A stretch of DNA of 64,000 bases from CAVRUF01 sp963716005. GTDB taxonomy: Bacteria > Actinomycetota > Thermoleophilia > Gaiellales > Gaiellaceae. The stretch spans positions 1,736,001 through 1,800,000 of the forward strand of contig OY970285.1 in NCBI GenBank assembly GCA_963716005.1, read 5' to 3'. The translations under genes and the position numbers were made by a program. The notes beneath the pieces were generated by a model. It was not told where the DNA came from and searched no databases. It saw only the letters and a program-made list of their open reading frames with translations. This document shows, piece after piece, positions 23,928 through 33,190 of this stretch (position 1 is its first letter; each line of letters starts with the position of its first letter).

Positions 23928-26206
23928 TTGACGACGCCGCCACAGGAACCCGACAGGCATCTGGCCGCCCACGAGCGGCTCGCTACCGGTTCGCTCGCGC
24001 GCTGGGCCGCGCCTGCGCCACTCATCCGCGGCGGGTCGATCGGGACCTGGCTCGTCATCATCACCGGCGCTGTTTGTCGGTCGCGGCGCATCGGCGGCGA
24101 GCTGCGGGACGAGTTCTCATCCCGGGCTCGGACACGCAGCAGCGCGACCGATCTCATCGAGGCGGAGTTCTCTCCGAGCAGGGCGCCGTGCTGAACGTCG
24201 TCTTCGCCGCGCCCGAGGGCGAGACGCTCGACACGCCCGAGCGCAGGCGGCGATCGAGGCGAGCCGTCACCGGCTCCGGGCGGACGAGTTCGCGCCACAA
24301 GGGCGACACGGTCGGGCATCGAGAACGTCAGCGACCCGTTCGAGGAGGACACGTTCTCCGAGGACGGGCGTATCGCATACTTCCAGGCACAGTCTCGGAG
24401 ACGTGATCGAGGACAAGGATCGCGAGCAGGTCGTCGCGGTCGAGGACGCCGCGCGCGAGGAAGCTCGAGCCCGCCGGGATCATCGTCGAGTTCAACGGCG
24501 AGGCCGAGTTCCCGCCGCTCGAGCAGGGAACATCCGAGCTCCTCGGGCTGCTCGCCGCGTTCATCGTCCTGCTCTTCGTCTTCCGGACGCTAGTCGCAAC
24601 GTCCATCCCGATCTGGTCGCGCTGACAGCCCTTCTGACGGCATTCATGCTCCTGTTCCTGATCGCGGCGTGACCGACATCAACACGATCACGCCGATCCT
24701 CGTTTCGATGATCGGGATCGGGGTGGGGATCGACTATTCGCTGTTCATCGTCACGCGCTTCCGCCAGCTCCTGCACGAAGGCCTCTCGCCGGTGGACGCA
24801 GCGGCCGAGGCCGGCGCCTCTGCGGGCCGCGCCGTGATCTTCGCCGGCCTGACCGTCGCGATCTCGGTCAGCGGTTTGGCGGTGATCGGGCTCGACTTCG
24901 TCACGAAGCTCGGCATCGGCAGCGCGCTCGGCGTCCTCACGACGGTGCTGATCGCGAACTCGCTCCTCATCTCGGTCCTCGCGAAGCTCGGCCACAAGGA
25001 GGATCGATCGCCTGAAGGTGCCCTTCATGCGCCCGATCGACGACTCCGAGGCGGGCCGCTACAACACGCTCATCGCGAGCTGGGGTCGCTTCATCGGGAG
25101 GAACTCGAGAGTCGTGTTCGTGGTCGTCCTGCTCGTCGTGCTCGCGCTCGCGGGGACGTCGGCGCTCGTCCGCCTCGGCCTGGGCGACGAAGGGACGCAG
25201 CCGAAGGAACGGACGTCACGCCGCGCGTACGACCTCCTCGCCGAGGGCTTCGGCCCCGGGTTCAACTCCCCGATCCCGATCGTCGTCGACGTGAACGACG
25301 ATCCCGAGGCCCCGCAGCGGATCTACGAAGGCGTGCAGGAGCTCGACAACGTCGCGTCGGTCGGCGAGCCGCAGCTCAACGACGCGGAGACCGTCGCGAT
25401 CGTCTTCGTGACGCCCGACTCGGCCCCGCAGGACGCCGCGACCGACGAGCTGGTCGCGCACCTGCGCACGGACGTCGTGCCGGCAGCCACGGAAGGCGGC
25501 GACGCGGCGGCGTACGTCTCCGGCCTGACCGCGGCGTTCAAGGACATCGGCGACCAGATCCTCGAGCGCATGCCGTACTTCCTGCTCTACATCATCGGCG
25601 TCACGTTCCTCGTGCTTGCGATGGCGTTCCGCTCGATCGTCGATCTCGGGGATCGCGGCAATCACGACGATCCTCTCCGCGTTCGTCGGCTTCGGCGTGC
25701 TGACCCTGGTGGTCCAGGAGGGCCACCTGCTCAGCCTGACGGGCCTGGACAAGACCGGGCCGATCGAAGTGTTCGTCCCACCGATCGCGTTCGCGATCCT
25801 CTTCGGCCTCTCAATGGACTACATGGTCTTCCTGATGAGCCGCATCAGGGAGGAGCACGTCGCCGGACTGAAGTGCCGCGCGGCGGTCGAGCACGGGATC
25901 TCCGCGATCGGCCGCGTGATCGTGGCGGCCGCTCTGATCATGGGCACCGTGTTCGCAGCGTTCATCCTGAGCGCCGACCGGATCTCGAAGGAGTTCGGTC
26001 TTCTCCTGGCGGTCGCGATCCTCTGTGACGCGCTGCTCATCCGCTTGACGCTCGTCCCGTCGTTCCTGGTCATGCTCGGCGAGAAGGCGTGGTACATCCC
26101 GCGCTGGATGGACAAGTTCCTCCCGAACCTGACGATCGAGCCCCCGCACGGCGGCGAAGCACCGGCGTTCTCGACCCAGCCGGTCGAGACCGAGCCCGAG
26201 GGCTAG
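23928..26206 (+). pseudogene. second MMPL/RND transporter gene, broken by many frameshifts
   Basis: All three plus-strand frames together spell a full MMPL transporter of about 755 residues. The N-terminus is M-T-T-P-P-Q-E (TTG 23928). Fragments follow: T-W-L-V-I-I, E-Q-G-A-V-L-N-V-V-F-A-A-P-E-G-E, V-I-E-D-K-D-R-E-Q-V-V, F-N-G-E-A-E-F-P-P-L-E-Q. A long intact stretch has G-I-D-Y-S-L-F-I-V-T-R-F-R, then another frame from about 25.0 to 25.64 kb, and the C-terminal frame with L-S-M-D-Y-M-V-F-L-M-S-R-I-R-E to 26206. At least eight frame changes fall in the first 750 bp and two later, near 25,005 and 25,645. Either a decaying gene or a badly called consensus. Confidence 0.8.
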
Positions 26207-26662
26207 CTACACGGCCGCGGCGACGGCCTGCTCGGCCTCGGCGATCTCGATCTTCTTCATCTTCATCTTATCGCCTCCATCGCCGCCTGCGCGCGTTCCC
26301 GATCAGGATCGGTCGTCAGCTCGAGGAGCACCCTCGGGACGATCTGCCACGAGAGGCCGTACTTGTCCTTCAGCCAGCCGCAGACGCTTTCCTCGCCGCC
26401 GTCGGCGGTCAGGGCGTCCCAGTAGCGGTCGACTTCGTCCTGGTCCTCGCAGAGAACCACGAACGAGACCGCTCGCTGAACGGTACGTCGGCCCGTTGAG
26501 GGCGACGAACTCCCGGTCTTCGAGCGTGAACGACGCCGTCAGCCCGGCCCCTTCGCCGTAGCGGGTGATCTCGCCCATCTTCGAGTTGGGGAAGACCGAG
26601 GTGTAGAACTCGCGGCCTCCTCGGCCTCTCGTGAACAAGAGGCACGGGGTGATCTTCTTCAT
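26207..26662 (-). CDS. VOC-family (PhnB/glyoxalase-fold) protein, frameshifted
   Basis: A glyoxalase-fold protein of the PhnB type, about 150 residues once frame breaks are ignored. The N-terminus reads M-K-K-I-T-P-C-L-L-F and F-Y-T-S-V-F-P-N-S-K-M-G-E-I, and the C-terminal half V-V-L-C-E-D-Q-D-E-V-D-R-Y-W, C-G-W-L-K-D-K-Y-G-L-S-W-Q-I-V-P. Two compensating frame changes lie around 26,470-26,495. A further single-base change near 26,268 separates the usual basic tail (K-M-K-K-I-E-I-A-E) from the body. Start ATG 26662 has AAAGGAGC upstream. Convergent with the broken MMPL gene. Confidence 0.75.
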
Positions 26663-26673
26663 CGTTGCTCCTT

Positions 26674-27144
26674 TCACATCCGCCGGTAGCGGATGTCGAA
26701 GTCGGTTTCCCAGTCGGCGCCGTCGGTCGACCGCAGGTAGCGGCCGGCGATCGTGTCGCCGTCGACACGCCCGGCGAAGCGCTGATGGAAGTCCGGGCCG
26801 GCCTGGCCCCAGATCTTCCATTCGCCGTCCACGAGGCTCATCGCATAGACGCGCGAGACGCCCCGCGCGTCCGAGTAGAGCATCGTGAACCGGCCGCTGA
26901 AATCGTCGTAGCCGTAGACGCTCGCGGTCGGGAACGGAGAGTTGTCGATCCACACCTGCGGCGTGTCCGGCCCCGGCGGATCGGCCTCGGTGCGCTGGAT
27001 CAGGAACCCGTTGACTCCGAGCCACGCGAACTGCGCGCGACCCTGCGCGGTCGGCTCCCCGTCGACGGTCGCCTCGAACACCCACTCGCCGACGAGCGCG
27101 TCCAGCTGCGCGACGTGCGTCCCCGTTTCAGGCAGCGATCGCAT
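26674..27144 (-). CDS. lipocalin-like (DUF1579-type) protein
   Basis: A 156-residue cytosolic protein that looks like a small beta barrel. It has L-D-A-L-V-G-E-W-V-F-E-A-T, R-A-Q-F-A-W-L-G-V-N-G-F-L-I-Q-R, W-I-D-N-S-P, D-D-F-S-G-R-F-T-M-L-Y-S-D, and a final strand set ending R-Y-R-R-M. This is the pattern of DUF1579/calycin-type proteins that may bind heme or hydrophobic ligands. No function can be assigned. It is 11 nt upstream of the VOC gene on the same strand and probably in one transcript. Confidence 0.75.
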   Translation of the reverse strand: MRSLPETGTHVAQLDALVGEWVFEATVDGEPTAQGRAQFAWLGVNGFLIQRTEADPPGPDTPQVWIDNSPFPTASVYGYDDFSGRFTMLYSDARGVSRVYAMSLVDGEWKIWGQAGPDFHQRFAGRVDGDTIAGRYLRSTDGADWETDFDIRYRRM

Positions 27145-27215
27145 GCATCACTCCTTCCGTGTCCGAAGAAGCGCGCGTACCCGGGGCACGTGGACGGGAA
27201 ACCGGCCTTCGTGCG

Positions 27216-27893
27216 CTAACCGCCGGCGATCCGGGCAGGCGTGTCCGGATCCCAGAGCCTGAAGCCGCCTGCGAACGCGTTCTCGTTGTCGCCGAGCCGC
27301 GCGTTCAGGGGAAGCTCCTTCAGCTTGTCCGCGTTGCCGCCGCCGAGCACCACGTATTCGGGCTCCAGCGCGGCGGACAACCTGGCGACGATGTCGGCGA
27401 CGTCGTGCCGCCAGTGCTTCTTGCCGTGCCGGTCGAGTCCGGCCTCGCCCGCATAGGTCTCGAAGGTCGCATCGCGGTAGGGCAGGTGGCCGAGCTCCAA
27501 GGGCTGGATAATCCCGTCCACGCCGAGCGCCGAGCCGAGTCCTGTGCCCAGCCCGAGGAAGAGCATCGTGCCGCCCTCGTAGCTGCCGAGCGCCTGCATG
27601 GCCGCGTCGTTCACGATCTTCGTCGGCTTGCCGAACGCGGCCTCGTAGTCGAAGCCCGCCCAGCCTTTGCCGAGGTTCACCGGATCGGTGACGACGCGCC
27701 CGCCCTTGACCACCGCAGGGACTCCGACCGTCACGCAGTCCCAGGCCCAGCCTTCGGCGAGCTCGAGCGCGGCTGCGACCATCTGCTCGGCCGTCATCTC
27801 CGGACCGGAATCGGTGCGCCGCTTCTCCTCCTCGGCGGTCGCGCGAACCTTGACGTGCGACGCCCCGACGTCAACGACGAGGATGGAGGCCAT
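27216..27893 (-). CDS. ROK-family sugar kinase (polyphosphate glucokinase-like)
   Basis: A 225-residue ASKHA-fold kinase. The phosphate-1 motif is V-V-D-V-G-A-S-H-V-K-V at residues 5-15, the mid motif P-T-K-I-V-N-D-A-A-M carries the catalytic Asp, and the phosphate-2 loop is G-L-G-T-G-L-G-S-A-L. The E-L-G-H-L-P-Y segment matches ROK enzymes. It is closest in layout to PPGK-like glucokinases, which phosphorylate glucose with ATP or polyphosphate. The donor cannot be decided from sequence. Starts at ATG 27893 after GGATGC; divergent from the EamA exporter. Confidence 0.87.
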   Translation of the reverse strand: MASILVVDVGASHVKVRATAEEEKRRTDSGPEMTAEQMVAAALELAEGWAWDCVTVGVPAVVKGGRVVTDPVNLGKGWAGFDYEAAFGKPTKIVNDAAMQALGSYEGGTMLFLGLGTGLGSALGVDGIIQPLELGHLPYRDATFETYAGEAGLDRHGKKHWRHDVADIVARLSAALEPEYVVLGGGNADKLKELPLNARLGDNENAFAGGFRLWDPDTPARIAGG

Positions 27894-27953
27894 GGGCGCA
27901 TCCTTTCATCGGGACGCCGGAATCCGGTGCGGCCGGGCCTCGTTGTCTCGTAC

Positions 27954-28895
27954 ATGGCCGCACCCGCCCGCTGGAAGCTTCTCGTCGCGCTGTGGACGGT
28001 CTACCTCGTCTGGGGCTCGACGTACCTCGCGATCAAGATCTCGGTCGAGACGATGCCGCCGTTCCTCTCGTCGGGGAGCCGGTTCCTGCTCGCGGGCGTC
28101 ATCCTCGCGGCGATCCTGTGGGCGACCGGGCGGTCGGTCCGCGTTACGCGGCGGGAGCTCGGCTCGGCCGCGCTCGTCGGGTTCGCGCTGCTCGGGGTCG
28201 GCGTCGGAGTCGTGGCGCTCGCGGAGACGCGAATCGACTCGAGCATCGCCGCGATGATCGCCGGAACGGTGCCGCTCCAGGTCATCCTCCTGCGCACGGT
28301 GGCGCGCGAGAACGTTGCGCGTGCGACACAGCTCTCGGTACTCGCCGGCCTCGTCGGGCTGGCGCTCGTCGTCGTCCCCGGCGGCAGCGGCGCGTCGAGC
28401 GCGGTCGGCCTGGCGCTCATGGTCGGCGCGACGGTCTCCTGGTCGCTCGGCTCCTTCTTCGGCCAGCGGCTCCCGGTCCCGGGCGACAGCTTCGTCGCCA
28501 CGACCTGGGAGATGCTCAGCGCCGGCGCTTTCCTCGTGGTGGTCGGAGCCGCAGCCGGAGAGATCCGCGATGTCCACGCGGGCACGTTCACGTTCGACGC
28601 CGTGGCCGCCTGGCTCTACCTGGCGATCATCGGGTCGCTCGTCGCCTTCAGCGCGTACGCGTGGCTGATGAAGAACGCACCGATCTCGACGGTCGTCACG
28701 CACCAGTACGTGAACCCGGTCGTGGCGATCGCGCTCGGGGCGCTCTTCCTCGGCGAGCGCCTGTCGATCGCCGTCGCGATCGGCGCGGCGCTGATCGTCG
28801 GCTCGGTCTTCGTCGCCGTCCGCCAGGAGAGCGCGGCGCGGCGCGAGCGAACGGCCGTCGCCGCAAGAGGCACGCCCGCCGAGTCGCGCGTCTAG
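27954..28895 (+). CDS. EamA-family (DMT superfamily) transporter
   Basis: A 313-residue inner-membrane protein with about ten helices in two EamA repeats. Repeat 1 opens with L-W-T-V-Y-L-V-W-G-S-T-Y-L-A-I-K and ends around V-V-P-G-G. Repeat 2 ends with V-T-H-Q-Y-V-N-P-V-V-A-I-A-L-G-A-L-F-L-G-E, the conserved exporter signature. The tail is short and Arg-rich. Such carriers export amino acids or metabolites. Convergent with the GST gene, 7 nt apart. Confidence 0.9.
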   Translation: MAAPARWKLLVALWTVYLVWGSTYLAIKISVETMPPFLSSGSRFLLAGVILAAILWATGRSVRVTRRELGSAALVGFALLGVGVGVVALAETRIDSSIAAMIAGTVPLQVILLRTVARENVARATQLSVLAGLVGLALVVVPGGSGASSAVGLALMVGATVSWSLGSFFGQRLPVPGDSFVATTWEMLSAGAFLVVVGAAAGEIRDVHAGTFTFDAVAAWLYLAIIGSLVAFSAYAWLMKNAPISTVVTHQYVNPVVAIALGALFLGERLSIAVAIGAALIVGSVFVAVRQESAARRERTAVAARGTPAESRV

Positions 28896-28902
28896 TCCCG
28901 GC

Positions 28903-29586
28903 TCACTGCGACTTCACGTACTCGATGTAGCCGCGCACGTCCGCCGCCGGTTCCGAGTACGCCTCGCCCAGGTTGTCTTCCATGCGTGCCATGAAGTCCG
29001 ACGCCCAGCCGGGGAGCGGATAGTCGATCGCGGCCAGGAACTCGAGGGTTGCCGCCCAGCGGATGTCCGCGATGGACGGATGGTCGCCGCCGATGAACGG
29101 CTGGCCCGCCAGGAAGTACGTGTTCAGCACCTCGAGCGGCTCGGCGAGGGACGCCTCGGCGTCCTTCTGAGCCTTCGCCTTCATGGCGTCGTCGGCCTCC
29201 GACGTCGCGACCTCGCCCGGGTACTGGCCGAAGCCGAGCGCCGGATACGTCGCGCGCGTCAGAAGTGGATAGAACGTCCCGATCAAGTAGAACATCGCGT
29301 TGTCGATGAGCGCCCGGCGGGCCGGATCCGACGGGTAGAAGTCCTCCAGGCCGTGCTTGTTCGACAGGTAGGCCATGATCGCGCAGCTCTCGCCGAGTGT
29401 TCCGCGCGGGAGGTCGGCGTCCTCGATCATCGGCGTCAGGTGCGCCGGGTACTTCGCGAGATATTCGGGACTTGTGGTGGACCCCCACACGTCCGTCTCC
29501 TCGAACTCGAGGCCGGCGGCGCGGACGAAGACCCTCACGGTCATGTTGTTCACGCTCGGCTTCAGGATGTTGATCTGCATCGCCAT
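28903..29586 (-). CDS. glutathione S-transferase-family protein
   Basis: A 227-residue protein with a thioredoxin-fold N-terminal domain (I-L-K-P-S-V-N-N-M-T-V-R, then L-T-P-M-I-E-D and the thiol-binding G-E-S-C-A-I-M-A-Y-L) and an all-helical C-terminal domain with the N-capping motif G-G-D-H-P-S-I-A-D-I. Actinomycetes generally use mycothiol or ergothioneine in place of glutathione, so the actual thiol is uncertain. An AGGAGGG ribosome binding site precedes ATG 29586. It follows a VOC protein on the same strand by 10 nt. Confidence 0.88.
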   Translation of the reverse strand: MAMQINILKPSVNNMTVRVFVRAAGLEFEETDVWGSTTSPEYLAKYPAHLTPMIEDADLPRGTLGESCAIMAYLSNKHGLEDFYPSDPARRALIDNAMFYLIGTFYPLLTRATYPALGFGQYPGEVATSEADDAMKAKAQKDAEASLAEPLEVLNTYFLAGQPFIGGDHPSIADIRWAATLEFLAAIDYPLPGWASDFMARMEDNLGEAYSEPAADVRGYIEYVKSQ

Positions 29587-29595
29587 GGTTCCCTC

Positions 29596-30177
29596 CTAGT
29601 ACGGATCTTTGGGCGAACGGTCGTCCGAGAGCGTCTCGCGCGAACGGGTCACGAGGATCTCGATCGCGTCCGCGAGATGGGCCTGGTCGATGTGGTGGTC
29701 GCCCCCCTCCACGCGGAGCTTGTGCGCCTCGAGCAGCACCTCGGGATGCGTGAACCCGAACGGCGGCTCGAAGCGGTACGACGCGAGCTCGACGAGGAGC
29801 CCGAGCGGATCCTCGAAGTAGATGGAGTCCATGAAGCCGCGGTCTTTCACGCCCGAGTGGCGGATGCCGCGCTCTTCGAGGCGCTCGACCGCTTGCCAGA
29901 ACGTCGCCTGCGACACCGAGAACGCGATGTGGTGGACGCAGCCGATGTCCATCGACGTGCGCTCGGGCTCGGGCTCGCGATCCTCGTTCGTGAAGACCGT
30001 GATGAGGCGTCCGTCGCCAGGATCGAAGTAGAGATGACTCTCGGACGCGTTGTCCAGGTTCGGCTGGTCGAAGACGAAGGGCATCCCGAGCACGCCCTCC
30101 CAGAAGTCGATCGACGTCTGCCGGTCGGCTCCGACGAGGGTGATGTGGTGGACGCCCTGCGTCTGGAGCTTGCGCAT
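29596..30177 (-). CDS. VOC-family glyoxalase/dioxygenase-like protein
   Basis: A 193-residue vicinal-oxygen-chelate protein with two beta-alpha-beta-beta-beta units. Metal-ligand candidates are the His in V-H-H-I-T-L-V and in C-V-H-H-I-A-F, and the Glu in D-P-L-G-L-L-V-E-L. These suit a two-His-one-Glu metal site as in ring-cleaving dioxygenases and glyoxalases. The substrate is unknown. The start ATG overlaps the stop of the upstream CYTH-like gene (TGATG). Likely co-transcribed with the GST gene downstream, which hints at electrophile detoxification. Confidence 0.85.
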   Translation of the reverse strand: MRKLQTQGVHHITLVGADRQTSIDFWEGVLGMPFVFDQPNLDNASESHLYFDPGDGRLITVFTNEDREPEPERTSMDIGCVHHIAFSVSQATFWQAVERLEERGIRHSGVKDRGFMDSIYFEDPLGLLVELASYRFEPPFGFTHPEVLLEAHKLRVEGGDHHIDQAHLADAIEILVTRSRETLSDDRSPKDPY

Positions 30178-30947
30178 CAGGCCGGCGGGTTGCTCGCGAA
30201 GTAGTCGAGCGCCGTCTTCGTCTTGGTCTGCTGCTCGCCGGTCAGATCGACGCCGTGCTCCGTGAGGAATGCCTTGCTCTCGTCCGCGACGCGCTGGGCG
30301 TCGGCCGGCGCGCACTTCGTGGACAGCTCGAGGATCCGAGTGTTGTCCGGGTAGTTCCAGAGCTCGGCGACGAACTTGCGCTTGATTCCCTTCGGCTTGA
30401 ACTTCAGCTTGAACACCATGATCGGGCCGAGGAGGGCCAGGTCGTCGAGCTCCATCCCGTCCGGAGCGTGTGCGGCAAAGAACTTTCGCTGCTCCTTGGA
30501 GAAGAGCTTGCGCCGTTCGCGCTCGCCGAGAACGTGCTCCCGGACGTCCGTCTCGCCGAGCGTTCCCTTCATGGACGCCGAGCAGACGAAGCCGCCGGGC
30601 ATCGCGTCGACCTCGACCTTCATGCTCGGCGAGGTACGGAAGTGCTCCGGCACCTCCGAGGGGACGACCGGGCGTAGCTTCACGACAGAGTCGTCCGGGC
30701 GGCGCTGCACGCGGCGGGCGCGGACCACGAGGCCCGCTTTGTTCAGCTTGAGATCAGGCGTGTCGAAGAAGAAGACCTGCCGCATCTCCGCGTCGAGCGG
30801 ATCGATGCCGAGCGCGGCGATGGTGGCTTGGCGCTCGGTATCCGGAACGGTCAGCTTGAGCTCGACGCTGTCCGCTTCTGCGACCAGCTCGAACATGGCT
30901 GCGAGTTCCTCGTCCGAGAGCAACTTGGGGGCGGTTTGTGTAGACAT
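30177..30947 (-). CDS. CYTH-like triphosphate tunnel protein, divergent
   Basis: A 256-residue protein. Residues 20-150 look like a CYTH/triphosphate-tunnel fold: S-V-E-L-K-L-T-V near residue 28, F-F-F-D-T-P-D-L-K-L, then G-L-V-V-R-A-R-R and V-V-K-L-R-P. The catalytic E-x-E-x-K motif is only partly kept (S-x-E-x-K), so the first metal ligand is missing or shifted. The C-terminal half (K-F-K-P-K-G-I-K-R-K-F) is basic and unassigned. The ATG lies 7 nt after TAGGAT on the minus strand. It sits directly after a canonical CYTH gene. Confidence 0.7.
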   Translation of the reverse strand: MSTQTAPKLLSDEELAAMFELVAEADSVELKLTVPDTERQATIAALGIDPLDAEMRQVFFFDTPDLKLNKAGLVVRARRVQRRPDDSVVKLRPVVPSEVPEHFRTSPSMKVEVDAMPGGFVCSASMKGTLGETDVREHVLGERERRKLFSKEQRKFFAAHAPDGMELDDLALLGPIMVFKLKFKPKGIKRKFVAELWNYPDNTRILELSTKCAPADAQRVADESKAFLTEHGVDLTGEQQTKTKTALDYFASNPPA

Positions 30948-30969
30948 GCCGCCGATCCTAACGCGGTTA

Positions 30970-31428
30970 CTAGGGAAGACCGTCGAGCGCGAGGCGCTGG
31001 TTCGAGTAGCGCTCGTCCCCGGTCAGCTCGCGCCCGAGCCAGTCGGGAGGCTCGAACGCCTCGGCAGCGGCGGCCTCCGCGAACTCGATCTCTGCGGTGA
31101 CCAGTCCTTCGAGCGGGCCTAAATACGTGTCGACCTCGAGCGTCCCCGCGTCGAGCGCCGTTGTCCGCCGGGTCTTCTCCACCCGGTGTCCCTCGGTGAG
31201 CGGCCACAACGCCTCGAACGCTCCGGGCTCGAGCGGCACCTCGACCTCCTCGCGGCTCAGGCCGTGGCCGCGCTTGACGGTGAGCAGGTGCCGGTCGCCG
31301 CGGCGGCGCAGGCGCACCTCGGTCTCGCCGGTGACGAGGTAGCCCTGGTCGATCTCGTCCTCTCTGTCGAACACGACGCCCGGAGGAATCTCGCCGACGA
31401 GGAACTTTCGCTCGATCTCCCGCCCCAT
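30970..31428 (-). CDS. CYTH-domain protein (inorganic triphosphatase-like)
   Basis: A 152-residue canonical CYTH protein: E-I-E-R-K-F-L-V at residues 4-11, the strand pair T-E-V-R-L-R-R-R-G-D and L-T-V-K-R-G, then E-V-D-T-Y and E-I-E-F near residue 117. CYTH enzymes hydrolyse tripolyphosphate or thiamine triphosphate with Mg2+ or Mn2+. The ATG is 6 nt from the hexamer TAGATT on the minus strand, so the mRNA is probably leaderless. Divergent from sixA 19 nt away, a pairing that suggests a shared role in phosphate metabolism. Confidence 0.88.
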   Translation of the reverse strand: MGREIERKFLVGEIPPGVVFDREDEIDQGYLVTGETEVRLRRRGDRHLLTVKRGHGLSREEVEVPLEPGAFEALWPLTEGHRVEKTRRTTALDAGTLEVDTYLGPLEGLVTAEIEFAEAAAAEAFEPPDWLGRELTGDERYSNQRLALDGLP

Positions 31429-31447
31429 TCTGCGAATCTACTCCTTC

Positions 31448-31936
31448 ATGGACGTCTACCTGGTCCGCCACGCCATCGCGCACGACCGCGATCCCGAGCA
31501 GTTCCCGGACGACTCGGTGCGCCCGCTCACCGAGGAGGGCGTCGAGAAGTTCCGCAGCGCCGCACGCGGGCTGGGCCGCATCGTCCCGAGCGTCGAGATC
31601 GTCCTCGCGAGCCCGCATACCCGCGCGTGGGACACGGCTGTCCTCCTGAACGAGGAGGTTGGCTGGCCCGAGCCCGAGCCGTGCCAGGTGATCGAGGCCG
31701 AGCGCGAAGCATTCGAGGCGCTCACGGTACTCGACGAGCACGACCACCGCGAATCGGTCGCGCTGGTCGGCCACGAGCCGTACCTCTCACGGCTCGCGTC
31801 GCTCCTCATCACCGGGAACGGCGACACGCTCAAGATGGATCTGAAGAAGGGCGGCGTGATCGCGCTCGAGGTCGAGAGCGGCACCTGCCTGCTCCGCTGG
31901 AGCGTGACGCCGAAGATGCTACGCGCGCTCGACTAG
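31448..31936 (+). CDS. sixA: phosphohistidine phosphatase SixA-like
   Basis: A 162-residue histidine phosphatase: the catalytic R-H motif is at residues 7-8 (Y-L-V-R-H-A-I-A-H), the distal His is in V-G-H-E-P-Y, and the conserved Arg lies in S-P-H-T-R-A-W-D-T-A. SixA removes phosphate from His in phosphorelay proteins or acts on small phosphates. Divergent from the CYTH gene; its 3' end overlaps the convergent ligase gene by 18 nt. Confidence 0.88.
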   Translation: MDVYLVRHAIAHDRDPEQFPDDSVRPLTEEGVEKFRSAARGLGRIVPSVEIVLASPHTRAWDTAVLLNEEVGWPEPEPCQVIEAEREAFEALTVLDEHDHRESVALVGHEPYLSRLASLLITGNGDTLKMDLKKGGVIALEVESGTCLLRWSVTPKMLRALD

Positions 31937-33190
31937 CGCGGACTTGTACTCGCTGCGGCGCAGGCTCCCGAACGGGACGAGCTCGACCTCGACGCGGACG
32001 ACCAGCACCTCGCGCACGCGGTCGGCGATCGCGTCGGCGATGGCCGGCTCCGGAACGGCGCCCTTCGCCAGCTCGACGCTGACCTGTAGCGGCGGCTCCT
32101 GCTTCACGCCCTCGCTCGCGGGGCGCACGAGGATCTGGCCGCTCGCCTCCGGGAAGCCGCTGACGATCTCGCGGATCGCGGACGGGAAGACGTTCACCCC
32201 GCGGACGATGAGCATGTCGTCGGTGCGGCCGATGCAGCGGATCCGCGGGCCGGTGCGGCCGCAGGGGCAGGCGCTCGTCTGAACCAGGACGTGATCGCGC
32301 GTGCGGAAGCGCAGGAGCGGCGCGGCACGGTGCTTGAGGTGCGTGAGGACGAGCTCACCGGTGGCGCCGCCCTCCATGGGGATGGCCGCACCGGAGTCCG
32401 GGTCGATCAGCTCGGGATGGACGAAGCCGCGGGCGCCCAGGTGCATGCCGTCGCGCTTCTCGCACTCGCCCCAGAGCGACACGCCGATGTCGCCGATGCC
32501 CATCGCCTCGGTCACCCGCGCCCCCCAGCCGTCCTCGAGCTGGCGGCGAAACGCGGGCTCGCCGCCGCCGGGCTCGCCGGCCACGAGGACGCGCTGCACG
32601 CTCGACTCGCTCAGATCCAGGCCGCGGGCGCTCGCGGCTTCGATCAGGTACGCCGCGTAGGACGGCGTGAGCACCGCCGCCTCCGGCTGGAGCCGCTCGA
32701 TCGATTGAAGAAGGCGATCCGTGTTCCCCGTCCCGACCGGGATGTGCGTGAGGCCGATGCGGTCGAACGCGGCCAGCGCGGCGCCCGCGACGAAGGGGCC
32801 GGCGTTGTAGGTCGAGACGATCCGCTGGCCGGCCTCGATCCCGGAGGCCGCGTAGCTGCGCGCCGACCCGGTGACCCAGTTGTCGAGGTCGCCCGCGGTG
32901 AGCGGGATGTAGCTGGGCGCTCCCGTAGTGCCGCTCGTGGAGTAGATGCGAACGATCTCCTCCCGGGTCGCGGCGAGGTGCGCGCCGAACGGGTTCTCAG
33001 CGGTGACCGTGTCGCGGAGCTCCTGCTTCTCGGTCAGCGGCAGGCCGGCGATGTCGGCCAGGCCGCCGGTCGCGCCCGCGAGCTTCTCCCGGTAGAACGG
33101 CGAGCGCTCGAGCAGGTACGCGAGCTGCTCGCGGTAGGCGGCGTCGTCGAGCTCGAGCTGCTCGGCCCACGGACGCGTCTCGTCCGTCAT
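31919..33190 (-). CDS. AMP-binding acid-CoA ligase (PaaK-like)
   Basis: A 423-residue adenylating enzyme of the phenylacetate-CoA ligase type. The P-loop is Y-S-T-S-G-T-T-G-A-P near residue 90, followed by the acceptor region E-A-M-G-I-G-D-I-G and G-E-L-V-L-T-H-L. A Cys-rich C-P-C-G-R-T-G segment usual in PaaK follows, with the hinge G-R-T-D-D-M-L-I-V-R-G-V-N-V-F-P. It would activate a carboxylic acid with ATP and CoA. ATG 33190 overlaps the stop of the citryl-CoA lyase-like gene (ATGA). Last gene of a three-gene operon. Confidence 0.88.
   Translation of the reverse strand: MTDETRPWAEQLELDDAAYREQLAYLLERSPFYREKLAGATGGLADIAGLPLTEKQELRDTVTAENPFGAHLAATREEIVRIYSTSGTTGAPSYIPLTAGDLDNWVTGSARSYAASGIEAGQRIVSTYNAGPFVAGAALAAFDRIGLTHIPVGTGNTDRLLQSIERLQPEAAVLTPSYAAYLIEAASARGLDLSESSVQRVLVAGEPGGGEPAFRRQLEDGWGARVTEAMGIGDIGVSLWGECEKRDGMHLGARGFVHPELIDPDSGAAIPMEGGATGELVLTHLKHRAAPLLRFRTRDHVLVQTSACPCGRTGPRIRCIGRTDDMLIVRGVNVFPSAIREIVSGFPEASGQILVRPASEGVKQEPPLQVSVELAKGAVPEPAIADAIADRVREVLVVRVEVELVPFGSLRRSEYKSALVERA

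Noticed and set aside
26207..26266. Separate 19-residue peptide after the VOC gene with ATGA overlap
   Set aside because: Its K-M-K-K-I-E-I-A-E sequence is the usual C-terminal tail of PhnB-type VOC proteins, so a frame break is more likely than a new gene.
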